Below, in pieces: positions 26,237 to 36,150 of a stretch of DNA of 64,000 bases (within the stretch, counting starts at the first letter, position 1; each line of letters begins with the position of its first letter). The stretch spans positions 6,448,001-6,512,000 of the forward strand of contig NZ_CP108487.1 in assembly GCF_036226525.1 (NCBI RefSeq), read 5' to 3'. Below the pieces are notes generated by a model that saw only the letters and a program-made list of their open reading frames with translations, was not told where the DNA came from and ran no database searches. The stretch is from Kribbella sp. NBC_01245. GTDB lineage: Bacteria > Actinomycetota > Actinomycetes > Propionibacteriales > Kribbellaceae. The position numbers and the translations under genes were made by a program.

Positions 26237-27239
26237 CACGCGCGCCTTCATGAATGCGATATTTCGTCGTGGGCATCGCCCGTGACGAGCGTGCCGGCGA
26301 CATAGCCTGAGTGCCGAAACTGGGTGCATCAGATGCGCTCCGTGAACGGCTGCCCGGGCCGGAACTCACGGTTGGCGATCGGTCCGGCGGTCAGGAGGTC
26401 GCCCAGTCAGGTGCGGATGCCGGTGCGCATGAGCGGCGCCATCTGTCGAGACGGTTTCACAATTCTCCACAAACCGTCACAGTCCGTATTTGCGCCAAAA
26501 CTCACTGCGCATTTGATCAAATGTGGCCGAATCTGCCTGGATCGGCAGATGCGATTGTGTATCCCGCATACCTGGCAATGGCCGTGCGGATGCACGTGCA
26601 TGTGCGGGTGCTGACGCCTGTGCGCGTGCATTCAAGGCAGTTGACAACCGGGTGTATGGGCGTTGCAGGTTCGTGCAATCGAGACCGATTGGTCTTGATT
26701 TGGTCTATTGCCGGAGGCAATGATGGTCGGCCTATTCATGGATTCGGAGGTTAGTTGCTGAGGACATCCAGGGTTCCGGAGTTGGTTTTCCACATGTCCT
26801 CTCTGCCTCGGGGCGGCTGCTGCTTGCAGCAGCTGGGGATCTTGTGGATGGCAGTGCCGCGGTCTGTATACAACACGCCCATGTGTGTACCGGCCCGGAG
26901 ACACTCAGGCGATCGAACAGCTCGACGGGGGTCGGGAAGCGATGCTCAAGCAGTGCCGACGTAGTTATCCACAGATCCACGATTTTCCTCCGCGATGGGC
27001 CGGAGGAGTGGATAGTCTTCTGTTGCTGGTTCACCGGCCAGTGGGGGGAGCAGGGAGGGGGGCCGAGACGGTTACTAGACGGGAGGTGGTTGCCGTGCGA
27101 AACGGCAGTTGTCAGCGGGTGGTCCGGACCAGACAGGCTGATGACGGGTTCAACGAACGGATCCACGAAACCGGTCATCGACGAGTTTGCATCGGGTTTC
27201 ACCGCACTCCGCGACCGTGCGCGTGAAGGGGGAACGCCG
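26237..27239. other. Gene-poor 1 kb with DnaA-box-like sites and palindromes; possible second origin
   Basis: No convincing CDS lies here. A perfect DnaA box TTATCCACA is at 26965-26973, with one-mismatch versions TTCTCCACA (26463-26471) and TTTTCCACA (26786-26794) and a weaker reverse site (26841-26850). Two perfect palindromes, CATTTGATCAAATG (26510-26523) and ATGCACGTGCAT (26590-26601), lie between. The stretch is more AT-rich than its surroundings. Together these suggest an origin or replication control region, but DnaA boxes at this density can also arise by chance in 1 kb. Confidence 0.4.
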
Positions 27240-27764
27240 ATGAGCAATCTGCAGCCCGAGGCACCCAGCCCGGGCGAATTCCAGGGTTACAACAGGGCCC
27301 GCTGCCTTATGTGGTGCCATGAGGCCCGGGCCCGCGTGTTCGAGCGTCTCAACAAGGAGACGGCTTTCATCAGAGACACCTCGGTCGAGGCCGTCCACGT
27401 CGACAACACCAAGCTGGCCGATCGGGTCTTCCTGACGGCATTCGACGATGAAGGCCGCGTTGTCAGCGGCGACACCCTTTACAACGACGAGCCCGATCAG
27501 CGCCTGGAGGTCGCGTCGGAGTTCGACCACGACTTCACTCACATGGAAGTCCCACCCGGGTCGGACCTTGAGAAGGTTGTTGCCCGCGAGGACGGCTGGG
27601 TCGTCAACATGGAAGTGGTGCGGGAATACGACGTCGTCGACGATCGCCGGAAGACGCAGCGTGCCGTGGTACTCGCGCATCTGCCTGACCTGATGAAACG
27701 CGGCGAGGCTCGCGGCTTCCTGCTCGGCCAGGACGAGCCCGACGAGGAGGCTGATGCCGAGTGA
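27240..27764 (+). CDS. Acidic hypothetical protein
   Basis: The 174-residue protein is acidic and ends in DEPDEEADAE. It has GYNRARCLMWCHEARARVFE near the start and a strand-rich middle (VFLTAFDDEGRVVSG; EDGWVVNMEVVREYDVVDD). AAGGGGG at 27226-27232, seven bases before ATG 27240, fixes the start; the longer in-frame extension to 26844 has no supporting signal and overlaps the DnaA box. Family unknown. Confidence 0.65.
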   Translation: MSNLQPEAPSPGEFQGYNRARCLMWCHEARARVFERLNKETAFIRDTSVEAVHVDNTKLADRVFLTAFDDEGRVVSGDTLYNDEPDQRLEVASEFDHDFTHMEVPPGSDLEKVVAREDGWVVNMEVVREYDVVDDRRKTQRAVVLAHLPDLMKRGEARGFLLGQDEPDEEADAE

Positions 27765-28165
27765 GAGAGCCATTGCTGCCGTTCACCTGCCGACCCAGAA
27801 GACCCGCCCGGATGCACTGAGCCCGGCGGGTCTCCTACATTTGGGCGGCTCGGGCTCCGTGCGGCCGTCTACTGCGACGATCAGCGCAGCTGATCCGGCA
27901 GGGGCAGAGCAAAGGGTGACCGCAGCAGCACGAGGATGCTGTCGACAACGTCCGGATGAATGTGGACGGTTGCAGCGGACCGACTGACGTCGGTCTCGGG
28001 TGCGATGTGGTGCGGCATCAGAGCCGGCCGAGTGGTCCACGCCCGCAAGCTTGCGGCGGCATACCGGATTGCTCCTCCATCACCCGCTGCCATCACGCCG
28101 GACAGTCGTCCGATGCGCGGGTGTCGATGCCCCTCACCCCGTGAATGCCGGACGAAGGAACAGCC
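27765..28165 (+). other. Intergenic region with terminator-like hairpin
   Basis: AGACCCGCC (27800-27808) pairs with GGCGGGTCT (27825-27833), followed by CCTACATTT, a probable terminator for the upstream gene. The rest shows no gene or clear promoter. Confidence 0.45.
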
Positions 28166-28360
28166 ATGGACGAGCGGTGTATCGGGCCTGGCTTCTGGGA
28201 GATCGACGGGTTCCGTGTCGAGCGCCGAGCCAGGCTCTGGGGCGTGTACCTATCACCCAACACTGAGCCGGTGTTCGAGCATCGCACGCTCAAGTGGTGC
28301 CGGCAGTTCGTCACGGACGGTATGGCGCATGACGCGCTGACCGACAGGCGCCGGCGATAG
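28166..28360 (+). CDS. Small hypothetical protein
   Basis: It encodes 64 residues with FWEIDGFRVERRARLWGVYL followed by EHRTLKWCRQFVTDG, so mainly strands with a basic end. GAAGGA at 28153-28158 is correctly spaced for ATG 28166. Similar short DUF-type proteins are frequent in actinobacteriophages; function unknown. Confidence 0.55.
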   Translation: MDERCIGPGFWEIDGFRVERRARLWGVYLSPNTEPVFEHRTLKWCRQFVTDGMAHDALTDRRRR

Positions 28361-28794
28361 CCCTCCCCGGAACCCGCGTAGCGACGCCTTGTTGACATGA
28401 CTCTTGCCATGGGCACCGAGCTCGTCGGCCGCAGCGGGAAGCCAGCAGTGAAGACCGCCGCCTAGATCAAGCCCAGGCTCCGAGTGCTACCAGCCGCGGC
28501 CGGCGCACTGACTGCGGCTCCTGATCGCCGAGCTGCATGTACCTGCCCGAGACCTGAAGGACGTCGACCATCGGCGTCGGACCTGCCTCTCCCAGGTCCC
28601 CACTTGCCGTTGGCTTTCTCCAACGCTGCTGGACGCCAAGCCGGCTGAGGTTCGCCTGAGCCGGGAGGCGGTCCAGTTCCCCGATAGCGCCAGGTCACCC
28701 GATCTGAGCCGAGATCGACGCGGCAGTAGCTGAGCTCCGACGGGCTCCCTGCTCGAAGACCCAGACCAGCGAAACACCTAGAAGGAGCGCCATC
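28361..28794. other. 434 bases without a gene
   Basis: I see no supported frame. TTGACA at 28392 could be a -35 box, but no convincing -10 follows. This stretch leads into the SSB-like gene and may carry the promoter for the 28.8-39 kb block. Confidence 0.4.
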
Positions 28795-29721
28795 ATGGCC
28801 AACTATTCAATCTCTGCCACCCAGCTCAGCGAGGGGGAAATCGTCCTCATCCGCGGCAAGCTCGGCTTCTCCCGACTGACCCGCCTCATCGACGGTGCCC
28901 AGCTCGAGGCATCCGACGCGCGTAAGGTCCAGAGCGGGGGGATTGCCGTTGGGAAGCCTCACACTACGGCGCTCATCACCCAGGCCGAGCTGATCTGCAA
29001 GGACCCGGCCAATCCCACGGTGGAGGAGCGTTACGTCGCCGAGCGACGCTTCGCCTCTGCCAAGCACCCGGATACCGGTGCGAACTACTCAATCGACAGC
29101 AAGGGCAGCCTGCCGGGCATCGCAATCCCCGGCGATGACGGCAAGGTGGTCCAGGACGACTCCGGCCGGGAACTGGCCCAGGGCCTCGACGTGACTCTGG
29201 TGCTGCGCGTCTACAAGCCGAAGGGCTACTCCAACCGCGGGCTGTCGCTCGATCAGGTGATCGTCAACGAGCCTGTTCGCTACTACGTGGGCAACACCAA
29301 CGCTGCCGAGCTCGCCGCTCGTGGCATCGTCTTCGCCGCGCCGCCGCAGAGTGTGCAGGCGGCCGCGGCTCCCGGCGCCGAGCAGCACGGGGCTGTGGCC
29401 ACGGCCGTCGACGACGGAACCGGCACCGTGATCGACGAGAACGGCTTCGCGCTACCTGGCCCATCGGCCCATCAGCCGCAGCAGGCCGCACCGGCCACCG
29501 CGGCGGCGCCCAACTCGGCGCCCGCTTCGCAGGCAACCGCGCCGGCGGCGCAGCAGGAAGAGACTCTCGAGGCCAAGCTCGCGCGGCTGGAGGCGGAGAA
29601 CTCGGCGCTCAAGGACGCCGGCTCCGCCATCGGCACTCCGTTCGCACTGACCGCTCCGGCAAGCCCGTGGAGTGACGACTCCCCGGCCGGCGAGACCGCG
29701 GGGATCACCTATCAGGGCTGA
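28795..29721 (+). CDS. SSB-like protein with disordered acidic tail
   Basis: The 308-residue protein has an N-terminal ~170 residues rich in strands: IVLIRGKLGFSRLTRLI, HTTALITQAELIC, LDVTLVLRVYKPKGYSN and LDQVIVNEPVRYYVG. A long Ala/Pro/Gln-rich linker follows, then a short coiled coil (LEAKLARLEAENSALK) and an acidic end. An OB-like core with linker and acidic tail is the plan of single-strand DNA-binding proteins; this is by architecture, not by a recognised signature. AAGGAG precedes ATG 28795. It stands directly before the AEP-like primase, which supports the reading. Alternative: a phage structural protein. Confidence 0.55.
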   Translation: MANYSISATQLSEGEIVLIRGKLGFSRLTRLIDGAQLEASDARKVQSGGIAVGKPHTTALITQAELICKDPANPTVEERYVAERRFASAKHPDTGANYSIDSKGSLPGIAIPGDDGKVVQDDSGRELAQGLDVTLVLRVYKPKGYSNRGLSLDQVIVNEPVRYYVGNTNAAELAARGIVFAAPPQSVQAAAAPGAEQHGAVATAVDDGTGTVIDENGFALPGPSAHQPQQAAPATAAAPNSAPASQATAPAAQQEETLEAKLARLEAENSALKDAGSAIGTPFALTAPASPWSDDSPAGETAGITYQG

Positions 29722-29824
29722 AACCCGACGCCCGACGTGGCCCCTGCACCGAACATTCCTGCAGGGGCCACGTCATGCCTGCTCGCTCCGTCGACACCAC
29801 CGCCGTCCTTCAGGAAAGATCGCG

Positions 29825-30820
29825 ATGACGCTTGACGATCCCCGCATCAGGTTCGCCGACTTCTATGCCAACCCGGCGGTTCGCGCGCTTGCGGGCGCTG
29901 CCCGGTGGACGATCTCCGGCAGCCTCGGCGATGACCCCGACGACCCGACGACCACACGTAAAGCACCCATCGACCTGCGCGCCTTGCTCGACCGCAACTG
30001 GCTGCGAGGTGCCTGGACGCTCGACGAGCAGTGTCTCGTGGTGCTCGACGAGCTCACCGACAAGCTCCCGGCGGCTACCAACACCGCCTTCTACCTGCGT
30101 GCGCTCACCGACGGCCTCATGGTGATCGACATCGAGCCAGATTGCCCGCCGGAGGTCGCCGCCCAGCTGCTGGCACTGCCTGCCGTCCTGTACTGCGAAC
30201 AGTCGATGTCTGGGCTGGGTTTCCACCTCGTGACTGCGCTGCCGGACAACTTCCATGCGTTTCCTGTCGCCGCCGGCAAACGGGTGCTCCGTGAGGAGCA
30301 CGGCTGGTACGAGATCTTGCTCGATCATTGGGTGACGTTCACCCGTCGCCCGCCTGCACCCGACGTCCTGGCCCGTGCCACGGCGGGGCCGGCGGGGCAG
30401 TTCGCCACGGTCGAAGACCTGTACGCCTTCCTGGCCCAGAATGCGCGAATCCCCTCAGCGTCCGCCGCTGACGTCAACACCGGCGTCGAGGCCCCGGACA
30501 TTCCGGGTGGAGCACAGATCGTCAGACAGACGGTTGCCGGCGCACGCCGCAGGTTCAAGACTCTCGACGACTTCGACGGCGACCACTCGCGACACGAATT
30601 TTCAGTTCTGGGCACGCTCCACCATCAGCTGCTCAATCACCTGGTCGAGCACATGTCCGTCGGCCGCAGCTTCTCCAGCAGCGATCAGGCCTGGTTGCTG
30701 TTCCAGGCGGCCCAGCAAGTCATTCCACCGCGCGCGAAGCACAACGAGCGCCGCAATGGGCGCCCGTTCCTGCTCGACCGCGCCGCGGCGATGGTCGCCC
30801 AGCCGACGTCCGGCTCCTGA
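29825..30820 (+). CDS. AEP-like primase/polymerase domain protein
   Basis: The 331-residue protein carries features of archaeo-eukaryotic primases: DGLMVIDIEPDCPP (the acidic metal-binding strand, D-x-E), then CEQSMSGLGFHLV (the S-x-G-x-x-x-H nucleotide block) and, ~40 residues on, WYEILLDHWVTFTRRP, like the third R-x-x-x-x-T-G-type strand. The C-terminal third is helical and unknown. Such proteins make RNA or DNA primers. AGGAAAG at 29811-29817 supports ATG 29825. It would supply the primer synthesis that the SF3 protein seems to lack. Assignment is by motif order only. Confidence 0.6.
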   Translation: MTLDDPRIRFADFYANPAVRALAGAARWTISGSLGDDPDDPTTTRKAPIDLRALLDRNWLRGAWTLDEQCLVVLDELTDKLPAATNTAFYLRALTDGLMVIDIEPDCPPEVAAQLLALPAVLYCEQSMSGLGFHLVTALPDNFHAFPVAAGKRVLREEHGWYEILLDHWVTFTRRPPAPDVLARATAGPAGQFATVEDLYAFLAQNARIPSASAADVNTGVEAPDIPGGAQIVRQTVAGARRRFKTLDDFDGDHSRHEFSVLGTLHHQLLNHLVEHMSVGRSFSSSDQAWLLFQAAQQVIPPRAKHNERRNGRPFLLDRAAAMVAQPTSGS

Positions 30821-30856
30821 CCTCCCTGTCAGCCCACCACAGAAAGCATCCTCACT

Positions 30857-32089
30857 ATGCGCTTCAACGACACGCTGTCCGAGATCATCCGCCAGGACCT
30901 CGAGATGAACATCGTTCCCGCCCTGATGGGCGAGCCCGGCATCGGCAAGTCCTCCTGGGTCGAGGCGCTGGCCTACTCGATGAACACAAGGGCCTTCGTG
31001 CTGCCGTGCAACCAGCTCGCCGACAAGGCAGATCTCACGGGTGCGCGCCTCGTGCCGACCAATGGGGGGTCCTACAAGCAGGTCTTCTACCCCCACCACG
31101 TCATCCAGGACTGCATCGACTATGCCGAGGCGAACCCGCGCGAGTGGCCGATTCTGTTCCTCGACGAGATCAATCGAACAACCGCCGACGTTACGTCGGG
31201 CGCGCTGACCTTGGTCACGCTGCGCTGCATGGGGCACGTCGAACTGCCGAAGAACGTCCGCATCATCGTGGCCGGCAACGACAAGGGCAACGTCACCACG
31301 CTCGACGAGGCGAGCCTGTCCCGCTTCTCGATCTACCGGGTCGAACCCGAGGCCGCGACGCTCATGAACATCCTCGGTGACGACCTCAACCCGTGGGTGA
31401 GGAAGGTCCTGACGCAGTATCCGGCACTCGTCTTCCAGAAGGCTATGTCGGGCATCGCCGCAACTGACGGGCCCGACGATGACGACGATGCCACCACGTC
31501 GTCATTCGCCGAGCTGTTCGACTCCGGCGAGGAGATGAACCAGCTGACGACGCCGCGAACGATCGACAACCTGTCGCGCTGGCTGAACAAGGCCACCCGT
31601 GACCAGCTGTCGCGCTACCTGGCCACGCCGACGACGATTGGAGACCGTGAGACCTACGTCCTGAACGAGGTGATCGAATCGCACGTGGGTAACACGGCGT
31701 TCGCTGTGCAGGTTGTCGCGGTCATCGCCGAAGACCTTGCCAGCGGTAGCGGCCAGGCGGTGTCCAACCAGGTTGTTGTCCCGAAGCCGAACTGCTACGC
31801 AGAGCTCAAAGCCGCACAGTCCGTGACGGACCTGTCGGCGCTGATTGCGGACCTGACCGACTCTGACAAGTCCGGTTCGCTGCTCTACGCGCTCAGGGAT
31901 CACGAGGACAACACCCGGCTGATCGAACAGCTCGCCCAGGCGACGAACCAGATCGAGACGGCTCATCTGCGGACCCTGTTCGAGATGCTCTCTGCTGCCC
32001 AGGCAGATAGCCAGAACGTCGAGGCCTTCCTCAACAGTGGGACACCGGTGGCCGAAAAGGTCAAGCCGATGATCTCGGCGTTCCTGTGA
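30857..32089 (+). CDS. MoxR-family AAA+ ATPase
   Basis: The 410-residue protein has Walker A GEPGIGKSS (Lys31), a substrate-loop segment with LADKADLTGARLV, Walker B ILFLDEIN (~100-107), sensor I IIVAGND (~138) and the Arg region DEASLSRFSIYRVE. MoxR ATPases remodel partner complexes, usually with a VWA-domain protein encoded next door, which is the case here (32135). The C-terminal ~150 residues are helical. The gene pair sits between replication genes, so it may load or unload a replication or transfer complex. Confidence 0.85.
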   Translation: MRFNDTLSEIIRQDLEMNIVPALMGEPGIGKSSWVEALAYSMNTRAFVLPCNQLADKADLTGARLVPTNGGSYKQVFYPHHVIQDCIDYAEANPREWPILFLDEINRTTADVTSGALTLVTLRCMGHVELPKNVRIIVAGNDKGNVTTLDEASLSRFSIYRVEPEAATLMNILGDDLNPWVRKVLTQYPALVFQKAMSGIAATDGPDDDDDATTSSFAELFDSGEEMNQLTTPRTIDNLSRWLNKATRDQLSRYLATPTTIGDRETYVLNEVIESHVGNTAFAVQVVAVIAEDLASGSGQAVSNQVVVPKPNCYAELKAAQSVTDLSALIADLTDSDKSGSLLYALRDHEDNTRLIEQLAQATNQIETAHLRTLFEMLSAAQADSQNVEAFLNSGTPVAEKVKPMISAFL

Positions 32090-32134
32090 TCGAGGCCTGC
32101 TCACCGGACACCCCGAAAGGAGGGGCCAGCCATC

Positions 32135-33829
32135 ATGACAATCACCGTCACCAACCAGAAGCCGGCCGTGCTCGACCCAGTCCACACGATCTCGTGCAAG
32201 GGTGACTACGATCCACTGCCCATCCTCGGATCTGTCGTCGTGGACCCGCTACGAACGCCACTCAACCCCGGCGCCACGGCGAGCATCACCGATGCGCACG
32301 GCAACGACATCGGGCCGGATATCGAGCAACTGCTCATGTCCTGCCTTGCCGAGACCGTGCAGCCGTCGGCTGAGCAGACCATGAAGGAGATCCTCGGTCA
32401 GACCCTGGTCAGCTACGACCAGGGGACGACCCTGCCGGTGGGCGAACTGTTCGCTGCCCAGGCAGGGCGGGCACACAAGCTACCTGCGCCCAGCCGGACG
32501 GTCATCTACACGGCGCACCAAGACGTGATCCCCGCTGCCAAGGCGCTCTTGTCGGGATCCGGCGACAGCAACGAGTTCTTTGCGGCCCTGGCCTACGCCT
32601 ACCACCCGGACACGCTCGGGTTCTGGTTCCAGTCCGCAGCCGCATTCGACGACTTCAAGGCCTGGCTCACTGTTCAGACTCAGGCCATGAGCGCCGCGCT
32701 GCCAGTTCAGACGGTCCGGCTGCTCGGCGACTTTGCCGCGCTGCCGCTCAAAGGCCTGACCGAGTCGCTTCAGCTGCGCGTCGACGATGCCGACGGCAAC
32801 GACGAATTCTCGTTCGCGCGGGTGATCGTGCACATGCTGATGCTCTACGTCGAACAGCAGCGTGCGGGTGCGCACCTCCAGCAGGGAGTGGCAACAGGCT
32901 GCACGTCCGGGGTTTTGGCCTTCACCATCGGAGAGCTGTTTTGCCCGCGGTCGCTCGTGCTGGTGAACGTTGAAGCGCATGCCCGGGCGCGTGCAAACAA
33001 GATCACCGCCGAGTGGATGATCATCAACCAGGCACTAGCTGCGCCGGTGAAGGTCGTCTCAAATCAAGCGTTGTCGAAGCTCACGACCCTGCAGCGCGCG
33101 ACAGCCCGGGCCAAGGTTCTGGCCGGCGCACAGCAGACCGGCTGGCCGACAGGCCGGGCCGCCCGGGTGATGTTCCGCAAACAGCCGCCCTCGAAGGTCG
33201 ACCTGTTCGCAGCGCTCACCCGGGTGCTGAAACGGATGGGCAAGGTCAATCGGTCACAGAACATCTTCCGCAGGTCGAAGACGACATTTCTGAAGGCGAA
33301 CCGCCGTGATCCCGACGACTTCAACAAGGCCGGTCGGATCACCAGCGTGAGCTACCTGCCCGATCTCCACCTCTACGTCGACACCTCCGGGTCGATCAGT
33401 GAGGCGAACTATCAGGAGGCGGTGCTGATGCTCATCCGGATCGCGAAGAAGCTCAACGTCAATCTGTACTTCAACTCGTTCAGCAGCGTGCTCTCGCAGG
33501 AGACGCTGCTGAAGGTGGAGAACAAATCCGTCACCCACATCTGGCGGGAGTTCCGCAGGGTCCCGAAAGTCAACGGCGGAACCGACTACCTCCAGATCTG
33601 GCGCTACATCAACGCCAGCGCGGTCCGCAAACGCCGGCTGAGTCTGGTCATCACCGACTTCGAGTGGACTCCACCCTCGACCCGTGAGGACCACCCAGCC
33701 AACCTCTACTACGCGCCCTGCGGAGCCATGGACTGGGACTCCATGGTCAGCAACGCGAAACAGTTCACGAGGGCCATGCAGCACATCGACGCGGCCACCG
33801 CGCAACGACTGCTGGGAATGATCGCCTGA
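32135..33829 (+). CDS. VWA-domain protein, partner of MoxR ATPase
   Basis: The 564-residue protein holds a von Willebrand A domain in its last ~160 residues: HLYVDTSGSISEANY with the MIDAS DxSxS (near residue 416), then a distant GGTDYLQIWRY (the MIDAS threonine) and LSLVITDFEW. The first ~400 residues match no family I know. VWA proteins of this type bind metal-dependently to targets and guide MoxR ATPases. AAAGGAGG stands 15 bases ahead of ATG 32135. The two are 45 bases apart and doubtless in one operon. Confidence 0.84.
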   Translation: MTITVTNQKPAVLDPVHTISCKGDYDPLPILGSVVVDPLRTPLNPGATASITDAHGNDIGPDIEQLLMSCLAETVQPSAEQTMKEILGQTLVSYDQGTTLPVGELFAAQAGRAHKLPAPSRTVIYTAHQDVIPAAKALLSGSGDSNEFFAALAYAYHPDTLGFWFQSAAAFDDFKAWLTVQTQAMSAALPVQTVRLLGDFAALPLKGLTESLQLRVDDADGNDEFSFARVIVHMLMLYVEQQRAGAHLQQGVATGCTSGVLAFTIGELFCPRSLVLVNVEAHARARANKITAEWMIINQALAAPVKVVSNQALSKLTTLQRATARAKVLAGAQQTGWPTGRAARVMFRKQPPSKVDLFAALTRVLKRMGKVNRSQNIFRRSKTTFLKANRRDPDDFNKAGRITSVSYLPDLHLYVDTSGSISEANYQEAVLMLIRIAKKLNVNLYFNSFSSVLSQETLLKVENKSVTHIWREFRRVPKVNGGTDYLQIWRYINASAVRKRRLSLVITDFEWTPPSTREDHPANLYYAPCGAMDWDSMVSNAKQFTRAMQHIDAATAQRLLGMIA

Positions 33830-33916
33830 GCCTTCGCTCCCCAACGACGGTGCTGCCCACTCGGGCGGCACCGTCGTCCCGTCTCGCCACATTTCACCCG
33901 CGAAGGAGCACGATCA

Positions 33917-35848
33917 ATGGGCCTCCAGAACTTCACAGGCCGTCCCGACGATGACACGGGTTCGCCGAGTGGACCCGGTGGCCCGTCCGGCTTCGCTGTC
34001 GGTCTGCCCATCGGAGACGACGAGGACACCAACGGCAATGTCGTTGAAGAGATGCTCATCGACTACAACGAGAAGTACCGAAACGCCGAGCCCACGCTGT
34101 TCCGCGACCGGCTGATCGAGCAGATGCTCTCGATACTCATCGGAAGGACCAAGCCCAACGCGCTGCTGGTCGGTCCCGCCGGTGTCGGCAAGACCAAAAT
34201 CGTCGAAGACATTGCCCGGCGCATTGCCCTCGGCGACACCCTCATCCCGGATCGGCTCAGGAACCACACGGTCTACGAGCTACCGCTCTCGAATCTCGTC
34301 GCCGGATCCTCGCTGGTGGGTGCGCTCGAGGAGAAGGTGAAGGCGGTCGTCACCTATGCCTCGGATCCCGCGAACAAGGTCATCTTGTTCATGGACGAGA
34401 TCCATCAGCTCACCACCAGATCCGACGGTGGCACCTACGGGAAAGTCGCGCAGATCCTCAAGCCCGCCCTGGCACGCGGCGACATGATCGTCATCGGTGC
34501 CACGACCATGCAGGAGGCACGCTCTCTCGACGACGACCCCGCGTTCAAACGCCGCTTCTCCCGGCTCATCGTCGACGAAATCACGCCCGAGCAGACAGGC
34601 ACCGTGCTGGAGAAGATCCGGCCCGGCCTGCTGGCTCACTACGGGTACCAGATCAGCGTCACCGACGACGTTCTGGCCACCGTGGTCCGGATAGCCGACG
34701 CGAACTCGCACCTGGGATCCCACCGACCCGACAACGCGATCACGCTGCTGGACCGGGCGATGGCCAACCGAGTCCTCGAGCAGAAACGGCTCATTGCTGT
34801 GGCGAGTGCGGCCGGTGATGCCGCAGCCGTGCAGGCACTCCAAGCGATCCCGTGCGTGCCGCTCACCGAGACCCGGGTTGTCGACGTTGCTCGTCAGCTT
34901 GTCACCGGCAACGCGATGAAGAACGTCTTCGACGTCGCGTTGCTGAGCGCCGCTCTGACCGAGCGGCTGCAAGGCCAGGACTCCGTGCTCACCACCCTGG
35001 TCGACCAGATCGCGCGTGAGCAGCTGGAGGTGTTCCCGCGCACAGCACCAGTGGCCTGGCTGTTCGCCGGCGCTTCCGGGGTCGGCAAGACCGAGACCGC
35101 CAAGGTGATCTCCGAGCACCTGGCCGGCCAGGAGCCGATCGTGCTGAACATGACCGAGTATCACCACGACTCGTCCATCTCCCGGATCATCGGCGCGCCT
35201 CCCGGCTACATCGGGTCGGACTCGAACGCCGAACTGCCGTTCGATTCACTCGAATCCAATCCGCACAGGGTCATCCTGCTCGACGAGTTCGAGAAGGCCG
35301 ACCGAGCAGTGCAACGCCTGTTCCTTCAGGCCCTCGACGAGGGCTTCATCACCACGGCACGAGGCAAGCGGATCGACTTCTCCAAGGCGTTCGTCATCGC
35401 GACAACCAACGCCGCCCGCGACGTCCTTGACGGCCAGCAGGTCGGCTTCGGCGGTAGCCCGAAGGCCGTTTCGAACCGCAGTCTCAAGGCAGCACTCGCG
35501 CAGTTCTTCGACACCGAGCTGCTCGGCCGCTTCTCGACGATCGTCGGCTTCAACCCCATCGACGAGCAGACCTACCGCGACGTCCTGACCGCGCACTACG
35601 CGCATCAGCGGGGACAAGCCGTCGACGCTAAGCCTCGGCTCAACCACGTCCTCCCCGCAGCGCTCCCGGACGCTGAGCTGTCTGCCATGTCCGAGCGAAC
35701 CTTCGTACCCAGCCATGGGGCTCGTCCCGCCGCGCGTGCAATCAGGGTCTGGATCGAAGACGCCCTGATTGCCGCACAGACGACACCTCCGATCACCGCG
35801 GCACAGCAAGTTGCTCCCGCCCCGGACGACCCCGAGCTCAGCGACTGA
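33917..35848 (+). CDS. ClpA/ClpB-like double AAA+ ATPase, no N-domain
   Basis: The 643-residue protein has two AAA+ modules. Module one: VGPAGVGKTKI (~85-95), VILFMDEIHQL and a sensor VIGATTMQEARS. Module two: FAGASGVGKTETA (~383-395), VILLDEFEKADRAVQRLF and IATTNAARD. TPEQT, RRFSRL and LLGRFSTIVGF fit Clp/Hsp100 proteins. It is shorter than ClpA/B (~750-860) and begins straight at module one, without the Clp N-domain or a ClpB middle domain. It unfolds or disassembles proteins. GAAGGAG precedes ATG 33917. A second Clp-like gene is cut by the right edge of the window. Confidence 0.86.
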   Translation: MGLQNFTGRPDDDTGSPSGPGGPSGFAVGLPIGDDEDTNGNVVEEMLIDYNEKYRNAEPTLFRDRLIEQMLSILIGRTKPNALLVGPAGVGKTKIVEDIARRIALGDTLIPDRLRNHTVYELPLSNLVAGSSLVGALEEKVKAVVTYASDPANKVILFMDEIHQLTTRSDGGTYGKVAQILKPALARGDMIVIGATTMQEARSLDDDPAFKRRFSRLIVDEITPEQTGTVLEKIRPGLLAHYGYQISVTDDVLATVVRIADANSHLGSHRPDNAITLLDRAMANRVLEQKRLIAVASAAGDAAAVQALQAIPCVPLTETRVVDVARQLVTGNAMKNVFDVALLSAALTERLQGQDSVLTTLVDQIAREQLEVFPRTAPVAWLFAGASGVGKTETAKVISEHLAGQEPIVLNMTEYHHDSSISRIIGAPPGYIGSDSNAELPFDSLESNPHRVILLDEFEKADRAVQRLFLQALDEGFITTARGKRIDFSKAFVIATTNAARDVLDGQQVGFGGSPKAVSNRSLKAALAQFFDTELLGRFSTIVGFNPIDEQTYRDVLTAHYAHQRGQAVDAKPRLNHVLPAALPDAELSAMSERTFVPSHGARPAARAIRVWIEDALIAAQTTPPITAAQQVAPAPDDPELSD

Positions 35849-36150
35849 ACATCAGCTGAAAGCAACAGTCCGGACTCTCGGGTACGTGCGCGGTCCTGGC
35901 GCAATCCACCGCGCGCTGCCTTCGGCGCGCGGTGCCCGGGGCCTCACGGCCCCGACGGGTGGGAACACGAGGCATCTGCCCACCTCTTCGCGAACCCTTC
36001 GCGGCTCGGCTCGCCGAGTCGCACCCAGTGGTCACCGCCTGCGCCTTCACAAGCAGGAAGGAACATCACCGGCCCCTCTTCGCGCAGCACGCCGATGCCA
36101 TGCGGCATGCCTTCCAGCCCCTTCTCGCCGGATCACAGAAAGCGCGCACA
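35849..36150. other. 302-base gap before helicase gene
   Basis: GC-rich, with GCGCGC-type and GGGGCC...GGCCCC dyads (near 35936-35955), but no gene. A frame continues upstream of the helicase start but with no ribosome site. Confidence 0.4.

Noticed and set aside
26311..26754. 147-codon plus-strand frame
   Set aside because: It crosses palindromes and DnaA-like boxes and has unnatural composition (HVHVRVLTPVRVHS).
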